In this document: piece after piece, positions 45,137-53,986 of the stretch
Layout of the letters: every line of letters begins with the position of its first letter
How positions within the stretch are numbered: position 1 is the stretch's first letter
Source of the DNA: Gammaproteobacteria bacterium HGW-Gammaproteobacteria-13
GTDB lineage: Bacteria; Pseudomonadota; Gammaproteobacteria; Pseudomonadales; Pseudomonadaceae
Length of the DNA: 64,000 nt
Reading direction: 5' to 3'
Assembly: GCA_002840155.1 (NCBI GenBank)
Contig: PGZH01000001.1
Location: 223,407-287,406, forward strand
Notes under the pieces: generated by a model
What the model was told of the DNA's origin: nothing
Seen by the model: only the letters and a program-made list of their open reading frames with translations
Databases searched by the model: none
Translations under genes and position numbers: made by a program

Positions 45137-46162
45137 ATGAAATCACGCATCGCATTGGGTTCCACCGCTTCCATCGTCCGCCGGCTGTTGCCGCTGGCAT
45201 TGCTTGGCGCAAGCCTCACGGCCCAGGCCAACGACAAGATCGTCCTGCTCACCTCCTGGTATGCCCAGGCCGAGCATGGCGGCTTCTATCAGGCAGTGGC
45301 CGAAGGGCTGTACGCCGCTGAGGGCCTGGAGGTAAGCATTCGCATGGGCGGGCCGCAGGTCAACGGCATGCAGCTGCTGCTCAACAAACAGGCGGATGTG
45401 ATCGTCAACTACGACCTGCAGGTGCTGAAAAGCGTCGAGCAAGGTTTGCCGGTGGTGGCCATCGCCGCTGCCTTTCAGGGTGATCCGCAGGGCATGCTGA
45501 CCCACAGCGACGTCAGCGGCCTGGATGCACTCAAGGACAAGACCGTGCTGGTTTCCACCTCCGGGCAGACCACCTGGTGGCCGTGGCTGAAGAACCAGTA
45601 CGGCCTCAGTGATGCCCAAGCGCGGCCTTACACCTTCAACCTGCAGCCGTTCTTCAACAACCCTGGTGCGGTACAGCAGGCCTACGCCAGCTCCGAGCTG
45701 TTCCAGGCCACCAAGGCAGGCAAACAGCCGAATTTCTACCTGTTTGCCGATGCTGGTTATCCGCCCTACGGCTCGACCCTGGTGACCCGCCAGGATGTGA
45801 TCGAACAGCGCCCCGAGGTGCTCAAACGCTTCGTCAAAGCCTCGATGCAAGGGTGGAAGAACTACCTGGCTAACCCGGCACCAGCCAATGCGCTGATCAA
45901 GCAGGACAACCCGAGCATGGATGACGAACTGCTCGCCTGGGGCGTGGCCAAGCTTAAGGAATATCAGCTGGTCGAGGGCGGCGATGCGGCCATCCAGGGC
46001 ATCGGCACCATCAGCGCCGAGCGCTGGCAGAAGACCCGCGACTTTATGGTCGAGACCAACCTGCTCAAGGCCGATACCGACTGGCGTAAGGCCTTCAATA
46101 CGGATTTTGTGCGCGATCTACGCGTGCTTCCAGCTGCTCCTGTGCAGTCCGCCAACCCGTAA
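45137..46162 (+). CDS. NMT1/ThiY-like ABC substrate-binding protein
   Basis: The start is at MKSRIALGSTAS behind GGGAGAGA, giving 341 residues. Signal peptide about 1-32 (ending A-Q-A). The mature part begins KIVLLTSWYAQAEHGGFYQAVAEGLYAAEGLEVSIRMGG, the NMT1/THI5-like fold used for pyrimidine precursors of thiamin, sulphonates, hydroxymethylpyrimidine and related N-heterocycles. It is the first gene of an operon with an ATPase and one permease of the nitrate/taurine/pyrimidine class. Ligand unknown; the downstream deaminase and RutR-like regulator point to a purine- or pyrimidine-like compound. Confidence 0.9.
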   Translation: MKSRIALGSTASIVRRLLPLALLGASLTAQANDKIVLLTSWYAQAEHGGFYQAVAEGLYAAEGLEVSIRMGGPQVNGMQLLLNKQADVIVNYDLQVLKSVEQGLPVVAIAAAFQGDPQGMLTHSDVSGLDALKDKTVLVSTSGQTTWWPWLKNQYGLSDAQARPYTFNLQPFFNNPGAVQQAYASSELFQATKAGKQPNFYLFADAGYPPYGSTLVTRQDVIEQRPEVLKRFVKASMQGWKNYLANPAPANALIKQDNPSMDDELLAWGVAKLKEYQLVEGGDAAIQGIGTISAERWQKTRDFMVETNLLKADTDWRKAFNTDFVRDLRVLPAAPVQSANP

Positions 46163-46231
46163 CGCCACCCAATTTGCGGCTGCGCCCAGCCCATAAGGGC
46201 GCGCCAATCCCGTATTGCTGAGGACACTTCC

Positions 46232-47266
46232 ATGCTGGTTACCCAACAACCCGTGCTGCGCCGTTTCTGGTACGCACTGATGCCGCTGTCGATGCTCGAT
46301 AGTGGCCCACAACCCTTTACCCTGCTCGGCGAGCGTCTGGTGCTCTTCTTGGGAAAAAACGGCCCGGTGGCCCTGGCTGATCGCTGCTGTCATCGCACCG
46401 CGCAGTTGTCCAAGGGCTGGGTCGAGGACGGCACCATCGTCTGCGGTTACCACGGCTGGCGCTATGACGGCAGCGGCAGTTGCGTGTGCATTCCGCAGCA
46501 GGCCCCCGGCGCGCCGATCCCCGCGGGCGCACGCACCGATGCCTATCACTGCCAGGCGAAATACGGCTACGTCTGGGTCTGCCTCGGCGAGCCGCTGCAG
46601 GAAATCCCGACCTTCGAGGAGGACGGCGATCCGGCCTACCGGCGCATCTTCCAGTTCTACGAAGAGTGGCAGACCAGCCCACTGCGCTTTATGGAGAACA
46701 GCTTCGACAACTCGCACTTCTCCTTTGTGCACAAGGCCAACTTCGGCATGCTCGACCAGCCCAAGCCATCCAGCTACAACCTGGAGCAGACCGAGTGGGG
46801 CTTTGCTGCGGAAACCATCGTGCCGATCAACAATCCGCCGGGCGGCCACCGCGTGACCGGCACGGATACACCCACCACCATCCGTCACCTGTTCAACCGC
46901 TGGCACCTGCCGTTTGTGCGCCGTTTCGGTTGCACCTACCCGGACAGCGGCCTGCACCACATCATCTACAACTGCGCCACGCCGATCGATGACAAACGTA
47001 TCCAGCTGGTGCAGTGGCTGTACCGCAACGACGACGAAGCCTCATGCAGCAGTGAGGAGTTGATCGCCTGGGACGCGCCGATCACCCGTGAGGATCAGGA
47101 GATTCTCGAAGCCACCGACTACGACGCCTGCGTCGATACCCGTCGCCGTGTGGAGTTTCATATGGAGTCGGACAAGCCCGGGTTGATCATGCGCAAGATG
47201 CTTTTCGAGCTGCTGCAGAAGCACGGCGAAGAGGAAGAGTTCCGCCCAGCCGGGGTGCCGCTATGA
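46232..47266 (+). CDS. Rieske non-haem iron oxygenase (VanA/NdmA-like)
   Basis: A 344-residue oxygenase alpha-type subunit. Rieske [2Fe-2S] ligands C52-x-H54 and C71-x-x-H74 (DRCCHR, CGYHGW). Mononuclear iron site D159-x-x-H162-x4-H167 in ENSFDNSHFSFVH, in which D159 bridges to the Rieske centre of the neighbouring subunit. The single-subunit architecture and length match vanillate O-demethylase, dicamba and caffeine N-demethylase (NdmA/B) enzymes rather than ring-dioxygenases with a beta subunit. It is cotranscribed with an importer and upstream of an 8-oxoguanine deaminase and a VanB-type reductase. Substrate unknown, with an N- or O-alkylated or unsubstituted purine-like ring as the leading guess. 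Confidence 0.92.
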   Translation: MLVTQQPVLRRFWYALMPLSMLDSGPQPFTLLGERLVLFLGKNGPVALADRCCHRTAQLSKGWVEDGTIVCGYHGWRYDGSGSCVCIPQQAPGAPIPAGARTDAYHCQAKYGYVWVCLGEPLQEIPTFEEDGDPAYRRIFQFYEEWQTSPLRFMENSFDNSHFSFVHKANFGMLDQPKPSSYNLEQTEWGFAAETIVPINNPPGGHRVTGTDTPTTIRHLFNRWHLPFVRRFGCTYPDSGLHHIIYNCATPIDDKRIQLVQWLYRNDDEASCSSEELIAWDAPITREDQEILEATDYDACVDTRRRVEFHMESDKPGLIMRKMLFELLQKHGEEEEFRPAGVPL

Positions 47267-48069
47267 ACGCCGCCCTGCCGATTCTTGAAGCCGAGCGCCC
47301 GGTGCTCTTGGCCAATCAGGTGGAAAAGACTTACCCCAACGGGACCCAGGCCCTGCAACGGCTGAAGCTGGAAATCGGCCGTGGCGAGTTCGTCTCGCTG
47401 CTCGGCCCGTCTGGCTGCGGCAAGAGCACGCTGCTGAAGATGTTCGCCGGCCTTGAACAACCCTCCGCCGGCCATCTGCGCTGGTGGGGCAAGGGCGCTA
47501 TCAATCAGGCCGCGCAGGACCAACGCCTGGCCATGGTGTTTCAGGAGGCGACGCTGATGCCTTGGGCCAAGGTTGCCGATAACGTTCGCCTGCCGCTGGA
47601 CCTGGCCAAGGTGGCGAAAGCCGAAAGCGCGCTACGGGTGCAGGCCGCGCTGGAGCTGGTTGGGCTGGGCAAGTTTGGCGGGGTTTACCCGCGTGAATTG
47701 TCCGGTGGTATGCAGATGCGCGCCTCGATTGCCCGCGCCCTGGCCACCGAACCCAATCTGCTACTGATGGATGAGCCGTTCGGCGCGCTGGATGAGTTCA
47801 CCCGCAACCGCCTCGACAGCGACCTGCGTCAGCTTTGGGCAGCGCGCGACCTGACTGTGGTGTTTGTCACTCACAGCATTTACGAGGCGGTATTTCTCTC
47901 ATCGCGGGTGGTGGTGATGGGCGCGCGGCCGGGGCGGGTGATCGCCGATGTGGCCATCGACGGCCCGGCCGAGCGTGATGAGGCGTTTCGCACCTCGGCG
48001 GGGTTTATCCAGCAGTGCGCGCGTTTGTCCGCATTGCTCGCCGAAGCCAACGGGGAGGGCGGGCATTGA
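47263..48069 (+). CDS. ABC transporter ATPase (nitrate/taurine/NMT1 class)
   Basis: A 268-residue ATPase: Walker A GPSGCGKST, Q-loop MVFQEATLMPWAKV, signature LSGGMQMR, Walker B LLLMDEPFGALDE and switch His in VTHSIYEA. This LMPW Q-loop is shared with SsuB, TauB and ThiZ. It overlaps the Rieske gene by 4 bp (ATGA), so oxygenase and transporter are translationally coupled, which strongly suggests the oxygenase acts on the imported compound. Confidence 0.94.
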   Translation: MNAALPILEAERPVLLANQVEKTYPNGTQALQRLKLEIGRGEFVSLLGPSGCGKSTLLKMFAGLEQPSAGHLRWWGKGAINQAAQDQRLAMVFQEATLMPWAKVADNVRLPLDLAKVAKAESALRVQAALELVGLGKFGGVYPRELSGGMQMRASIARALATEPNLLLMDEPFGALDEFTRNRLDSDLRQLWAARDLTVVFVTHSIYEAVFLSSRVVVMGARPGRVIADVAIDGPAERDEAFRTSAGFIQQCARLSALLAEANGEGGH

Positions 48070-48145
48070 ACGCGTTGAACCAGCGGCGCACCGCGTTGCG
48101 CCCAAGCACCTCTGCAGACCCATCCGAACTCGCAGGAAGAACCGC

Positions 48146-48949
48146 ATGAGCACTCAACCTACTCCCTGGCTGGCCAATCCGGCCATGCAGAAAATTCTCG
48201 CCCCGCTGCTGGTGGGGGCTTTTCTCTTGGGCCTTTGGCAGGCACTGTGTGTCGGCCTTGAGGTGCCGGTGTACCTGGTGCCGAGCCCGGCGGATATCGG
48301 CCGCACGTTGATCACGGACGGGCCGATGCTGCTTGGCGCGTTGTGGATGACGCTGAAGATCACCTTCCTATCCTTTGCCCTGGCGGTGGTGCTGGGCGTG
48401 GCAGCGGCGTTTCTCTTCGTGCAGAGCCGGATCATCGAGGCCAGCCTGTTTCCCTACGCGATTCTGTTGCAGGTAACCCCGGTGGTGGCCATCGCGCCGC
48501 TGATTATTATCTGGGTCAGCAACACCACCCTGGCGCTGGTGATCTGCGCGACGTTGGTGGCGATCTTTCCGGTGATCTCCAACACCGTGTTGGGCCTGCG
48601 CAGCGTCAACCCGGGGCTGCTCAACCTGTTCCGCCTGAGCCGCGCCAGCCGTTGGCAAACCCTGTTGCGTTTGCGCATCCCCAGCGCGCTGCCGTACTTC
48701 TTTGGCGGCCTGCGCATTGCCAGTGGCCTGGCGCTGATCGGTGCGGTGGTCGCCGAGTTTGTCGCCGGCACCGGCGGCACCGGCGCGGGTTTGGCCTATC
48801 AGATTCTCCAGGCCGGTTTTCAGCTGAATATTCCGCGCCTGTTCGCCGCACTGGTGCTGATCGCCGTTACCGGCGTGGGGCTGTTCAGCCTGATGGCGGC
48901 GCTGGCCAGTTACTGCCTGGGCCATTGGCATGACAGCGAACATGGCTAA
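48146..48949 (+). CDS. ABC transporter permease (nitrate/taurine/NMT1 class)
   Basis: The start is at MSTQPTPWLAN, preceded by AGGAAGA, giving 267 residues. Six membrane helices; the EAA loop FRLSRASRWQTLLRLRIPSALPYFFGGLRIASGLALIGAVVAEF matches SsuC/TauC/ThiX. It follows the ATPase by 76 bp and completes the importer. A palindromic repeat directly follows the stop. Confidence 0.93.
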   Translation: MSTQPTPWLANPAMQKILAPLLVGAFLLGLWQALCVGLEVPVYLVPSPADIGRTLITDGPMLLGALWMTLKITFLSFALAVVLGVAAAFLFVQSRIIEASLFPYAILLQVTPVVAIAPLIIIWVSNTTLALVICATLVAIFPVISNTVLGLRSVNPGLLNLFRLSRASRWQTLLRLRIPSALPYFFGGLRIASGLALIGAVVAEFVAGTGGTGAGLAYQILQAGFQLNIPRLFAALVLIAVTGVGLFSLMAALASYCLGHWHDSEHG

Positions 48950-48952
48950 AGC

Positions 48953-49010
48953 TCGCGGCTAAAGCCCCTCCTAGGGGGCGTGTGGCACGTGGGAGGGGCT
49001 TTAGTCGCGA
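48953..49010. repeat. Imperfect inverted repeat, GGGAGGGGCTTTAGCCGC family
   Basis: TCGCGGCTAAAGCCCCTCC and GGAGGGGCTTTAGTCGCGA arms flank an 18-bp loop between the permease and the deaminase. It may mark a boundary in the operon or stabilise the upstream mRNA. Confidence 0.85.
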
Positions 49011-49048
49011 CAACCCCAGCGCAAAACAAGAATTTTGGAGTTGTAAAC

Positions 49049-50485
49049 ATGAACAGCACCACCAGCTGCCTGATTCGCCAGGCCAGCGCCATCATGACCG
49101 GCCTGCGCGGCGCGGATGCCCGCCAGGCTGGCCCGGATATCCGCGTGACGGATGGACGCATCGCCGCCATCGGCCGCCTCGAACCCTTGCCCGGTGAGGC
49201 GCAGATTGATGCGCGTGATTGCGTGGTTTATCCGGCCTGGGTCAACACCCACCATCACCTGTTTCAGTCGTTGCTCAAGGGCGAGCCGCAAGGCCTCAAC
49301 CAGAGCCTGACGCCCTGGCTGGCGGCCACGCCGTACCGTTTTCGCGGCGCTTTTGACGAAAGCAGCTTCCGCCTGGCGGTGCGCATCGGCTTGGTTGAAC
49401 TGGCGCGCTCCGGCTGCGCCACGGTGGCCGATCATCATTACCTGTATTACCCCGGCATGCCGTTCGACGGCGCGGCGATTCTATTTGAAGAGGCCGATGC
49501 CCTCGGGCTGCGCTTTGTCCTGTGTCGCGGTGGCGCGACCCAGACTCGCCAGCTGGAAGCCGACTTGCCGCAGGCGCTGCGCCCGGAAAAGCTCGACGAC
49601 TACCTGGCCGATGTCGAGCGCCTGACCGCGCTGTACCACGACCCGGCCAGCGATTCGCGGCGGCGCATCGTCGTGGCACCGACCACCACCCTGCATTCCA
49701 CCACGCCCGAGGAGCTGCGCGAGACGGCACGCCTGGCTCGCCGCTTGGGTTTGCGCTTGCACAGCCACCTCAGCGAAACCGTGGACTACCTGGATGCCGC
49801 CCGCGCCAAGTTTGCCATGACCCCGGTGCAGTTCTGCGCCGAACAGGAGTGGCTGGGGCCGGATGTATGGTTCGCCCACCTGGTCAAACTGCTGCCCGAG
49901 GAAATCCGCCTGCTTGGCAACAGTGGCAGCGGTATCGCCCATTGCCCGCAGAGCAACGGCCGCCTGGGCAGTGGTATCGCCGATTTGCCGGCACTGGAAG
50001 CGGCTGGCGTTACGGTATCCATCGGCGTCGATGGCGCCGCCTCCAACGAGGCCGCCGACATGCTCAGCGAAACCCACGCCGCCTGGTTGCTGCAGCGTGC
50101 GCGCAAGGGCGAACTGGCCAAGCCGCGTTATGCCGGCGGCACCTTCGAAGGCGGCGCGGATGCCGCGAGCATCGAGGATGTACTGCGCTGGGGCACCGCC
50201 GGCGGCGCGCAGGTATTGGGGCTGGATGCGATAGGCACGCTGCAGGTCGGTCAGGCTGCGGACCTGGCCATCTACAGCCTGGATGATCCGCGCTATTTCG
50301 GCCTGCATGACCCGGCTATTGGTCCGATTGCCTGCGGTGGCCGCGCCAGCGTCAAGGCGCTGCTGGTCGGTGGCCGCCGTGTGGTGGTGGATGACCGGAT
50401 TCCGGGGCTGGATATGGCCGCGCTGGGCCGCGAAGCCAATGCCGCAGTGCTGGAGCTGCAACGCCGCGCCGGGGTGCGCCGATGA
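49049..50485 (+). CDS. 8-oxoguanine deaminase-type amidohydrolase
   Basis: The start is at MNSTTSCLIRQAS behind TTTTGGAG, giving 478 residues. Metal ligands N66-T-H68-H-H70 (VNTHHHLFQSL), a later HSHLSET and IGVDGAASNEAADM with the catalytic Asp. VNTHHHxxQSL and the wide length match PA0142-type 8-oxoguanine deaminases, which make uric acid; the same family includes isoxanthopterin and guanine deaminases. Its stop overlaps the reductase start (ATGA), so deamination and oxygenation are produced together. Its product would feed urate degradation or, if the true substrate differs, another purine-ring pathway. Confidence 0.9.
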   Translation: MNSTTSCLIRQASAIMTGLRGADARQAGPDIRVTDGRIAAIGRLEPLPGEAQIDARDCVVYPAWVNTHHHLFQSLLKGEPQGLNQSLTPWLAATPYRFRGAFDESSFRLAVRIGLVELARSGCATVADHHYLYYPGMPFDGAAILFEEADALGLRFVLCRGGATQTRQLEADLPQALRPEKLDDYLADVERLTALYHDPASDSRRRIVVAPTTTLHSTTPEELRETARLARRLGLRLHSHLSETVDYLDAARAKFAMTPVQFCAEQEWLGPDVWFAHLVKLLPEEIRLLGNSGSGIAHCPQSNGRLGSGIADLPALEAAGVTVSIGVDGAASNEAADMLSETHAAWLLQRARKGELAKPRYAGGTFEGGADAASIEDVLRWGTAGGAQVLGLDAIGTLQVGQAADLAIYSLDDPRYFGLHDPAIGPIACGGRASVKALLVGGRRVVVDDRIPGLDMAALGREANAAVLELQRRAGVRR

Positions 50486-51435
50486 CCTGGCTGGAACTGA
50501 AAGTGCGCGGCCTGCGCGAAGAGGCCGCAGGCATTCTCGGCATCGAGCTGTGCAGCCTGGATGCCACGCCGCTGCCGTTCGCCTGGACGGCCGGCGCGCA
50601 TGTCGATGTGCAGCTCGGAGGTGGCCTGGTGCGCCAGTATTCGCTGACCAATCTGCCTGATGAAGGCTGTTTGCGTCTGGCTATCAAGCACGCCGAGGAC
50701 TCACGCGGCGGCTCGCGTTGGCTGCATCAGCAACTGCGTGTGGGCACGCGACTCAAGGTCGGTGCGCCACGCAACCTGTTCCCGTTGCATCCCGGTAATA
50801 CCCCGGTGCTCCTGGTCGCCGCCGGTATCGGTATCACGCCGTTGCTGGCCATGTACCGTCAGTGCAAGGTTCAACAACGCCCTGTGCGCCTGCTGTATTT
50901 CGCCCGAAGTCCAGCCCATGCAGCGTTTGTTGATGAGCTACAGGACGATTCGGCAGTGACTCTGCTCAGCGGTATATCCGCCGTGCAGATTGCCGCGCAG
51001 CTGCGCAGCCTGCTGCCGCCCTGGCAGGCCGAACAGCAGCTCTACACCTGCGGCCCGGATGGGTTTATGCAGTGCGTGCTGGCGGTTGCCACTGAGCTTG
51101 GTTGGCCCGCTGCGGCTTTGCATCAGGAGCATTTTCAGCCCGCGAATGAACCGGCTGCCAATCAGGCGAGCGGGCTGGAACTGGTGCTGGCGCGCAGCGG
51201 CAAAGCGGTGGTGGTGCAGGCAGGGGAAAGTCTGGTCAGTGCTGCCGCGCGGGTAGGGGTGACGATTGCCACCTCCTGCGGCATGGGTATGTGCGGTGCG
51301 TGCATGACGCGGGTACTTGATGGTGTGCCGGAGCATCGCGACCAGTACCTGTCGGACGCCGAGCGCAACAGCGGTAAATGGTTGATGCCCTGCGTGTCGG
51401 GCTGTAGCGGGTCACGCTTGGAGCTGGATGTTTGA
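50482..51435 (+). CDS. VanB/PDR-type flavin and [2Fe-2S] ferredoxin reductase
   Basis: A 317-residue one-protein electron donor. Flavin-binding R51-Q-Y-S-L near the N-terminus, NAD(P)H-binding GIGITPLLAM (about 115-124) and C190-G-P, then a plant-type ferredoxin with C266-x4-C271-x2-C274-x29-C304. This layout (FMN, NAD, Fd) is the phthalate dioxygenase reductase/VanB type and is what a VanA/NdmA-like oxygenase needs. It is coupled by ATGA overlap to the deaminase rather than to the oxygenase. It is the only candidate reductase in the region. Confidence 0.93.
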   Translation: MTWLELKVRGLREEAAGILGIELCSLDATPLPFAWTAGAHVDVQLGGGLVRQYSLTNLPDEGCLRLAIKHAEDSRGGSRWLHQQLRVGTRLKVGAPRNLFPLHPGNTPVLLVAAGIGITPLLAMYRQCKVQQRPVRLLYFARSPAHAAFVDELQDDSAVTLLSGISAVQIAAQLRSLLPPWQAEQQLYTCGPDGFMQCVLAVATELGWPAAALHQEHFQPANEPAANQASGLELVLARSGKAVVVQAGESLVSAAARVGVTIATSCGMGMCGACMTRVLDGVPEHRDQYLSDAERNSGKWLMPCVSGCSGSRLELDV

Positions 51436-51451
51436 TAGGGGGCAGGAGTTT

Positions 51452-52759
51452 CTATCGAATGCTGTTTGACTTAGCGCTGGGCGACTCGCCACTTTGCTCT
51501 CTGCGCCCACCCAAATACCAGCCGAGCGCGCCCCAGGCAGCGGCGCAAATGGCGCCGGCTACAGCGGCGATCAATACGCCGTTGGCGAGCATGTCGAGCA
51601 GGGCTTTGGCCCAGGCGCTGACGGCGTCGCCGGTGCGGTAGACCACGGTGTCGATAAAATTCTTGGCCTTGTATTTACTCTCGGCGTCCAGCGGGGCGAA
51701 GAGCATTTCCCGGCCGGGGCGGACAAAGGCGTATTCACCGACCCGGCGCATAATCATCAAGGCCGCGAGCATGGCGAAGGTCGGCGCCAGGGCCAGGCCG
51801 ATAAAGCCCAGGCAGACCAGCAGCGGCACCCCGGCGAGCAGGGCGCGGATGCCGAAGCGCTGGGCGATGCGCCCGGTGATAAACAGTTGCGCGAGCAGGG
51901 AGAGTGCCTGCACGCTGAAATCAATCATGCCGAATACGCGAATCTGTTCATTGCGCTCGGTAAAGGTCTCAGCCACCAGGCGCGCCTGCTCGAAGTAGAG
52001 AAAGGTGCTGGCGGTGGCCAGCAGGATAACGAAGGCGCTGATGCCCAGCAGATAGGGCGAGGCGAGCACGCGCGTCAGGCCGCTGAACGGGTTGCCGAGC
52101 ACCGGCTGGTGCGGGTTTTCGCTGGGCGGTGCGCCCGGCCGACCGGCACCGCCGATGGCGCGCCAGGTCATTAGCTGCTGCTTAGCCAGGATCGCCATGC
52201 CCAGCAGCACTGCCGCCAGCAGGATCAGCCCGCCCTGCCCGAGGCGCTCAATCAGCAGCGCGCCGAGCGCCGGCCCGGCCAAGCCGCCGCAGCTGGCACC
52301 AGCGGCGATAAAGGCAAACAGGCGCTTGGCCTGGGCGCTGTCGAACACATCGGCCATCAGGCTCCAGGCCACCGAGACGACGAACAGGTTGTAGACCGAG
52401 ATCCATACGTAAAACACCCGCGCCACCCAGATGTCGTCGCCGCTGCGTTGAAACAGCGCGGCGAAGGCCAGCAGGTTGAGGATAAAGAAGCCGTACACCC
52501 AATCGATATACCGCGCCCGCGCCACCGTCGAGTTAAGCCAGGCAAACAGCGGCACGGCGGCGAGCATCAGCAGAAAGGTCGCGGTAAACAGCCACTGCAG
52601 GTTTTCCACGCCGCCGCGAATGCCCATGGCCTCGCGAATCGGCCGCAGCATGAAATAGCCGCTGAACAGGCAGAAGAACAGGCCAAACCCGCACAGCACC
52701 GCCAGCAGCTCGGCCGGCCGTGCGTTGATCGCGTGGGCCAGGCGTTGCGCCGGGCTCAT
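51452..52759 (-). CDS. MFS-like / ATP-ADP-translocase-like membrane transporter
   Basis: A 435-residue 12-helix protein. The N-terminal helix GFGLFFCLFSGYFMLRPIREAMG and the block VYNLFVVSVAWSLMADVFDSAQAKRLFAFIAAGASCGGLAGP resemble the NTP/NDP antiporter (TLC) and related MFS families of free-living bacteria, whose substrates are unknown. There is a basic/proline-rich loop between helices 6 and 7 (about 205-225). It is downstream of the exported aldo/keto reductase with a 36-bp gap, so the two are likely cotranscribed. It is convergent with the reductase of the purine region. Confidence 0.8.
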   Translation of the reverse strand: MSPAQRLAHAINARPAELLAVLCGFGLFFCLFSGYFMLRPIREAMGIRGGVENLQWLFTATFLLMLAAVPLFAWLNSTVARARYIDWVYGFFILNLLAFAALFQRSGDDIWVARVFYVWISVYNLFVVSVAWSLMADVFDSAQAKRLFAFIAAGASCGGLAGPALGALLIERLGQGGLILLAAVLLGMAILAKQQLMTWRAIGGAGRPGAPPSENPHQPVLGNPFSGLTRVLASPYLLGISAFVILLATASTFLYFEQARLVAETFTERNEQIRVFGMIDFSVQALSLLAQLFITGRIAQRFGIRALLAGVPLLVCLGFIGLALAPTFAMLAALMIMRRVGEYAFVRPGREMLFAPLDAESKYKAKNFIDTVVYRTGDAVSAWAKALLDMLANGVLIAAVAGAICAAAWGALGWYLGGRREQSGESPSAKSNSIR

Positions 52760-52795
52760 CGCTTAGCTTCCACGTCGCGGGCAGCCGCGTGCATA

Positions 52796-53713
52796 TCAGC
52801 TAAACGCCTGGATGATCTTCTCGCGCAGCGCCGCATCCGGCAGGCGACCGATGCCGGCCTTGAGGTTGTCGGCCATATAACGTGGGTTGGAAGTGGCCGG
52901 GATCACCACCGTGACCGCCGGGTTGGCGAGGATAAATTTGAGCAACAGTTGTGCCCAGGAGGTGGCGTCGGTCTCCATCGCCCAGCTGGGCAGTGACTTG
53001 CCCTTGACCTGGCTCAGCAGCTGCGCGCGCTGGAACGGCCGGTTGATCAGCGTGGCGATGCCATGGTCGGCGCAGTAGGGCAGCAGGCGTTTCTCGGCGT
53101 TGCGTTCGCCCACCGAGTAGTTGAGCTGGACGAAGTCCACCGATTCTTTCTCCAGCACCTCCAGCAGGTCGTCGTGCGCCGACTCGATGTAATGGGTGAT
53201 GCCGATATAGCGCACCTTGCCCTCGGATTTCAGCTCGCGCAGCAAGGCCAGCTGGGTGCGAGTGTCCTGCAGGTTGTGCACCTGCACCAGGTCGAGTTTG
53301 TCGGTTTGCAGCGCCTGCAGGCTGGCCTCGATCTGCGCCATGCCGCGTTCGCGGCCGGTGGCGGAAATCTTGGTGGCGAGAAAGGCCTTGCCCTGGGTTT
53401 TGGTGCGTTTCAGCAGCTCGCCTGTCACCGCTTCGGAGGCGCCGTAACTGGGCGCGGTGTCGATCAGCCTGGCGCCGCCGTTGATAAAGGTGCGCATCAC
53501 CGAATCCAGTGGTTTCAGGCTGTCATTGCTGAGGCTGACGTCGAAGGTGCGCGAGGTGCCCAGGCCGATCACCGGCAGCATCTCGCCGCTGCTCGGGATG
53601 GCGCGTTTCAGCAGTTGGCTGGGGTCGGCGTAAGCCAGGGAAGGCAGCCACGGCGTGGCGGCGAGAGCGAGCAGGCTGGCGCTGCCCTGGATGAAGTGAC
53701 GACGGCTAGGCAT
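52796..53713 (-). CDS. Tat-exported aldo/keto reductase
   Basis: The start is at MPSRRHFIQGSASLLALAATPW, giving 305 residues. The N-terminus is a twin-arginine signal (S-R-R-H-F-I, hydrophobic stretch, A-Y-A-D cleavage near 29), so the enzyme is predicted to be exported folded with its NADPH cofactor. The barrel shows LIDTAPSYGASEAVTGELLKR, KISATG, VQVHNLQDT and VQLNYSVGERNAEKRLL, with Asp and Tyr of the AKR tetrad. Only part of the AKR family is exported, and physiological reduction in the periplasm is unclear. A MITE lies in its promoter region. Confidence 0.88.
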   Translation of the reverse strand: MPSRRHFIQGSASLLALAATPWLPSLAYADPSQLLKRAIPSSGEMLPVIGLGTSRTFDVSLSNDSLKPLDSVMRTFINGGARLIDTAPSYGASEAVTGELLKRTKTQGKAFLATKISATGRERGMAQIEASLQALQTDKLDLVQVHNLQDTRTQLALLRELKSEGKVRYIGITHYIESAHDDLLEVLEKESVDFVQLNYSVGERNAEKRLLPYCADHGIATLINRPFQRAQLLSQVKGKSLPSWAMETDATSWAQLLLKFILANPAVTVVIPATSNPRYMADNLKAGIGRLPDAALREKIIQAFS

Positions 53714-53753
53714 AGGGTCCTCCGTGGTAACACTGCACAGGTAAAGGGATCTA

Positions 53754-53895
53754 AGAACCTGTTCACGATCTGCTGCGCGTCGGCCCTGCTGCGTTAGAAA
53801 CAGGCTCGGAATGCTCATGTACAGCTCGTACACTGCGCTTCCTCGCCTGTTTCTGTCTTGCATGGCTCTAGCTCGCGAGATCGTGAACAGGTTCT
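53754..53895. mobile_element. 142-bp MITE-like element with 18-bp terminal inverted repeats
   Basis: AGAACCTGTTCACGATCT at 53754-53771 and its exact complement at 53878-53895 enclose 106 bp that contain further short inverted segments (GTACAGCTCGTAC, AGAAACAGGC...GCCTGTTTCT) and no reading frame of note. The size and terminal repeats suggest a non-autonomous transposable element or a large REP cluster. It occupies the promoter region between bauR and the aldo/keto reductase gene. Confidence 0.82.
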
Positions 53896-53986
53896 AAGCC
53901 GCGCCAGGCGTGGCTTCGACCGAGCATAAACCTGTGAGTCCGATACCCGCAGCGTGGTGCCTGAGCAGTTGTTACCTGGTGTGTCT

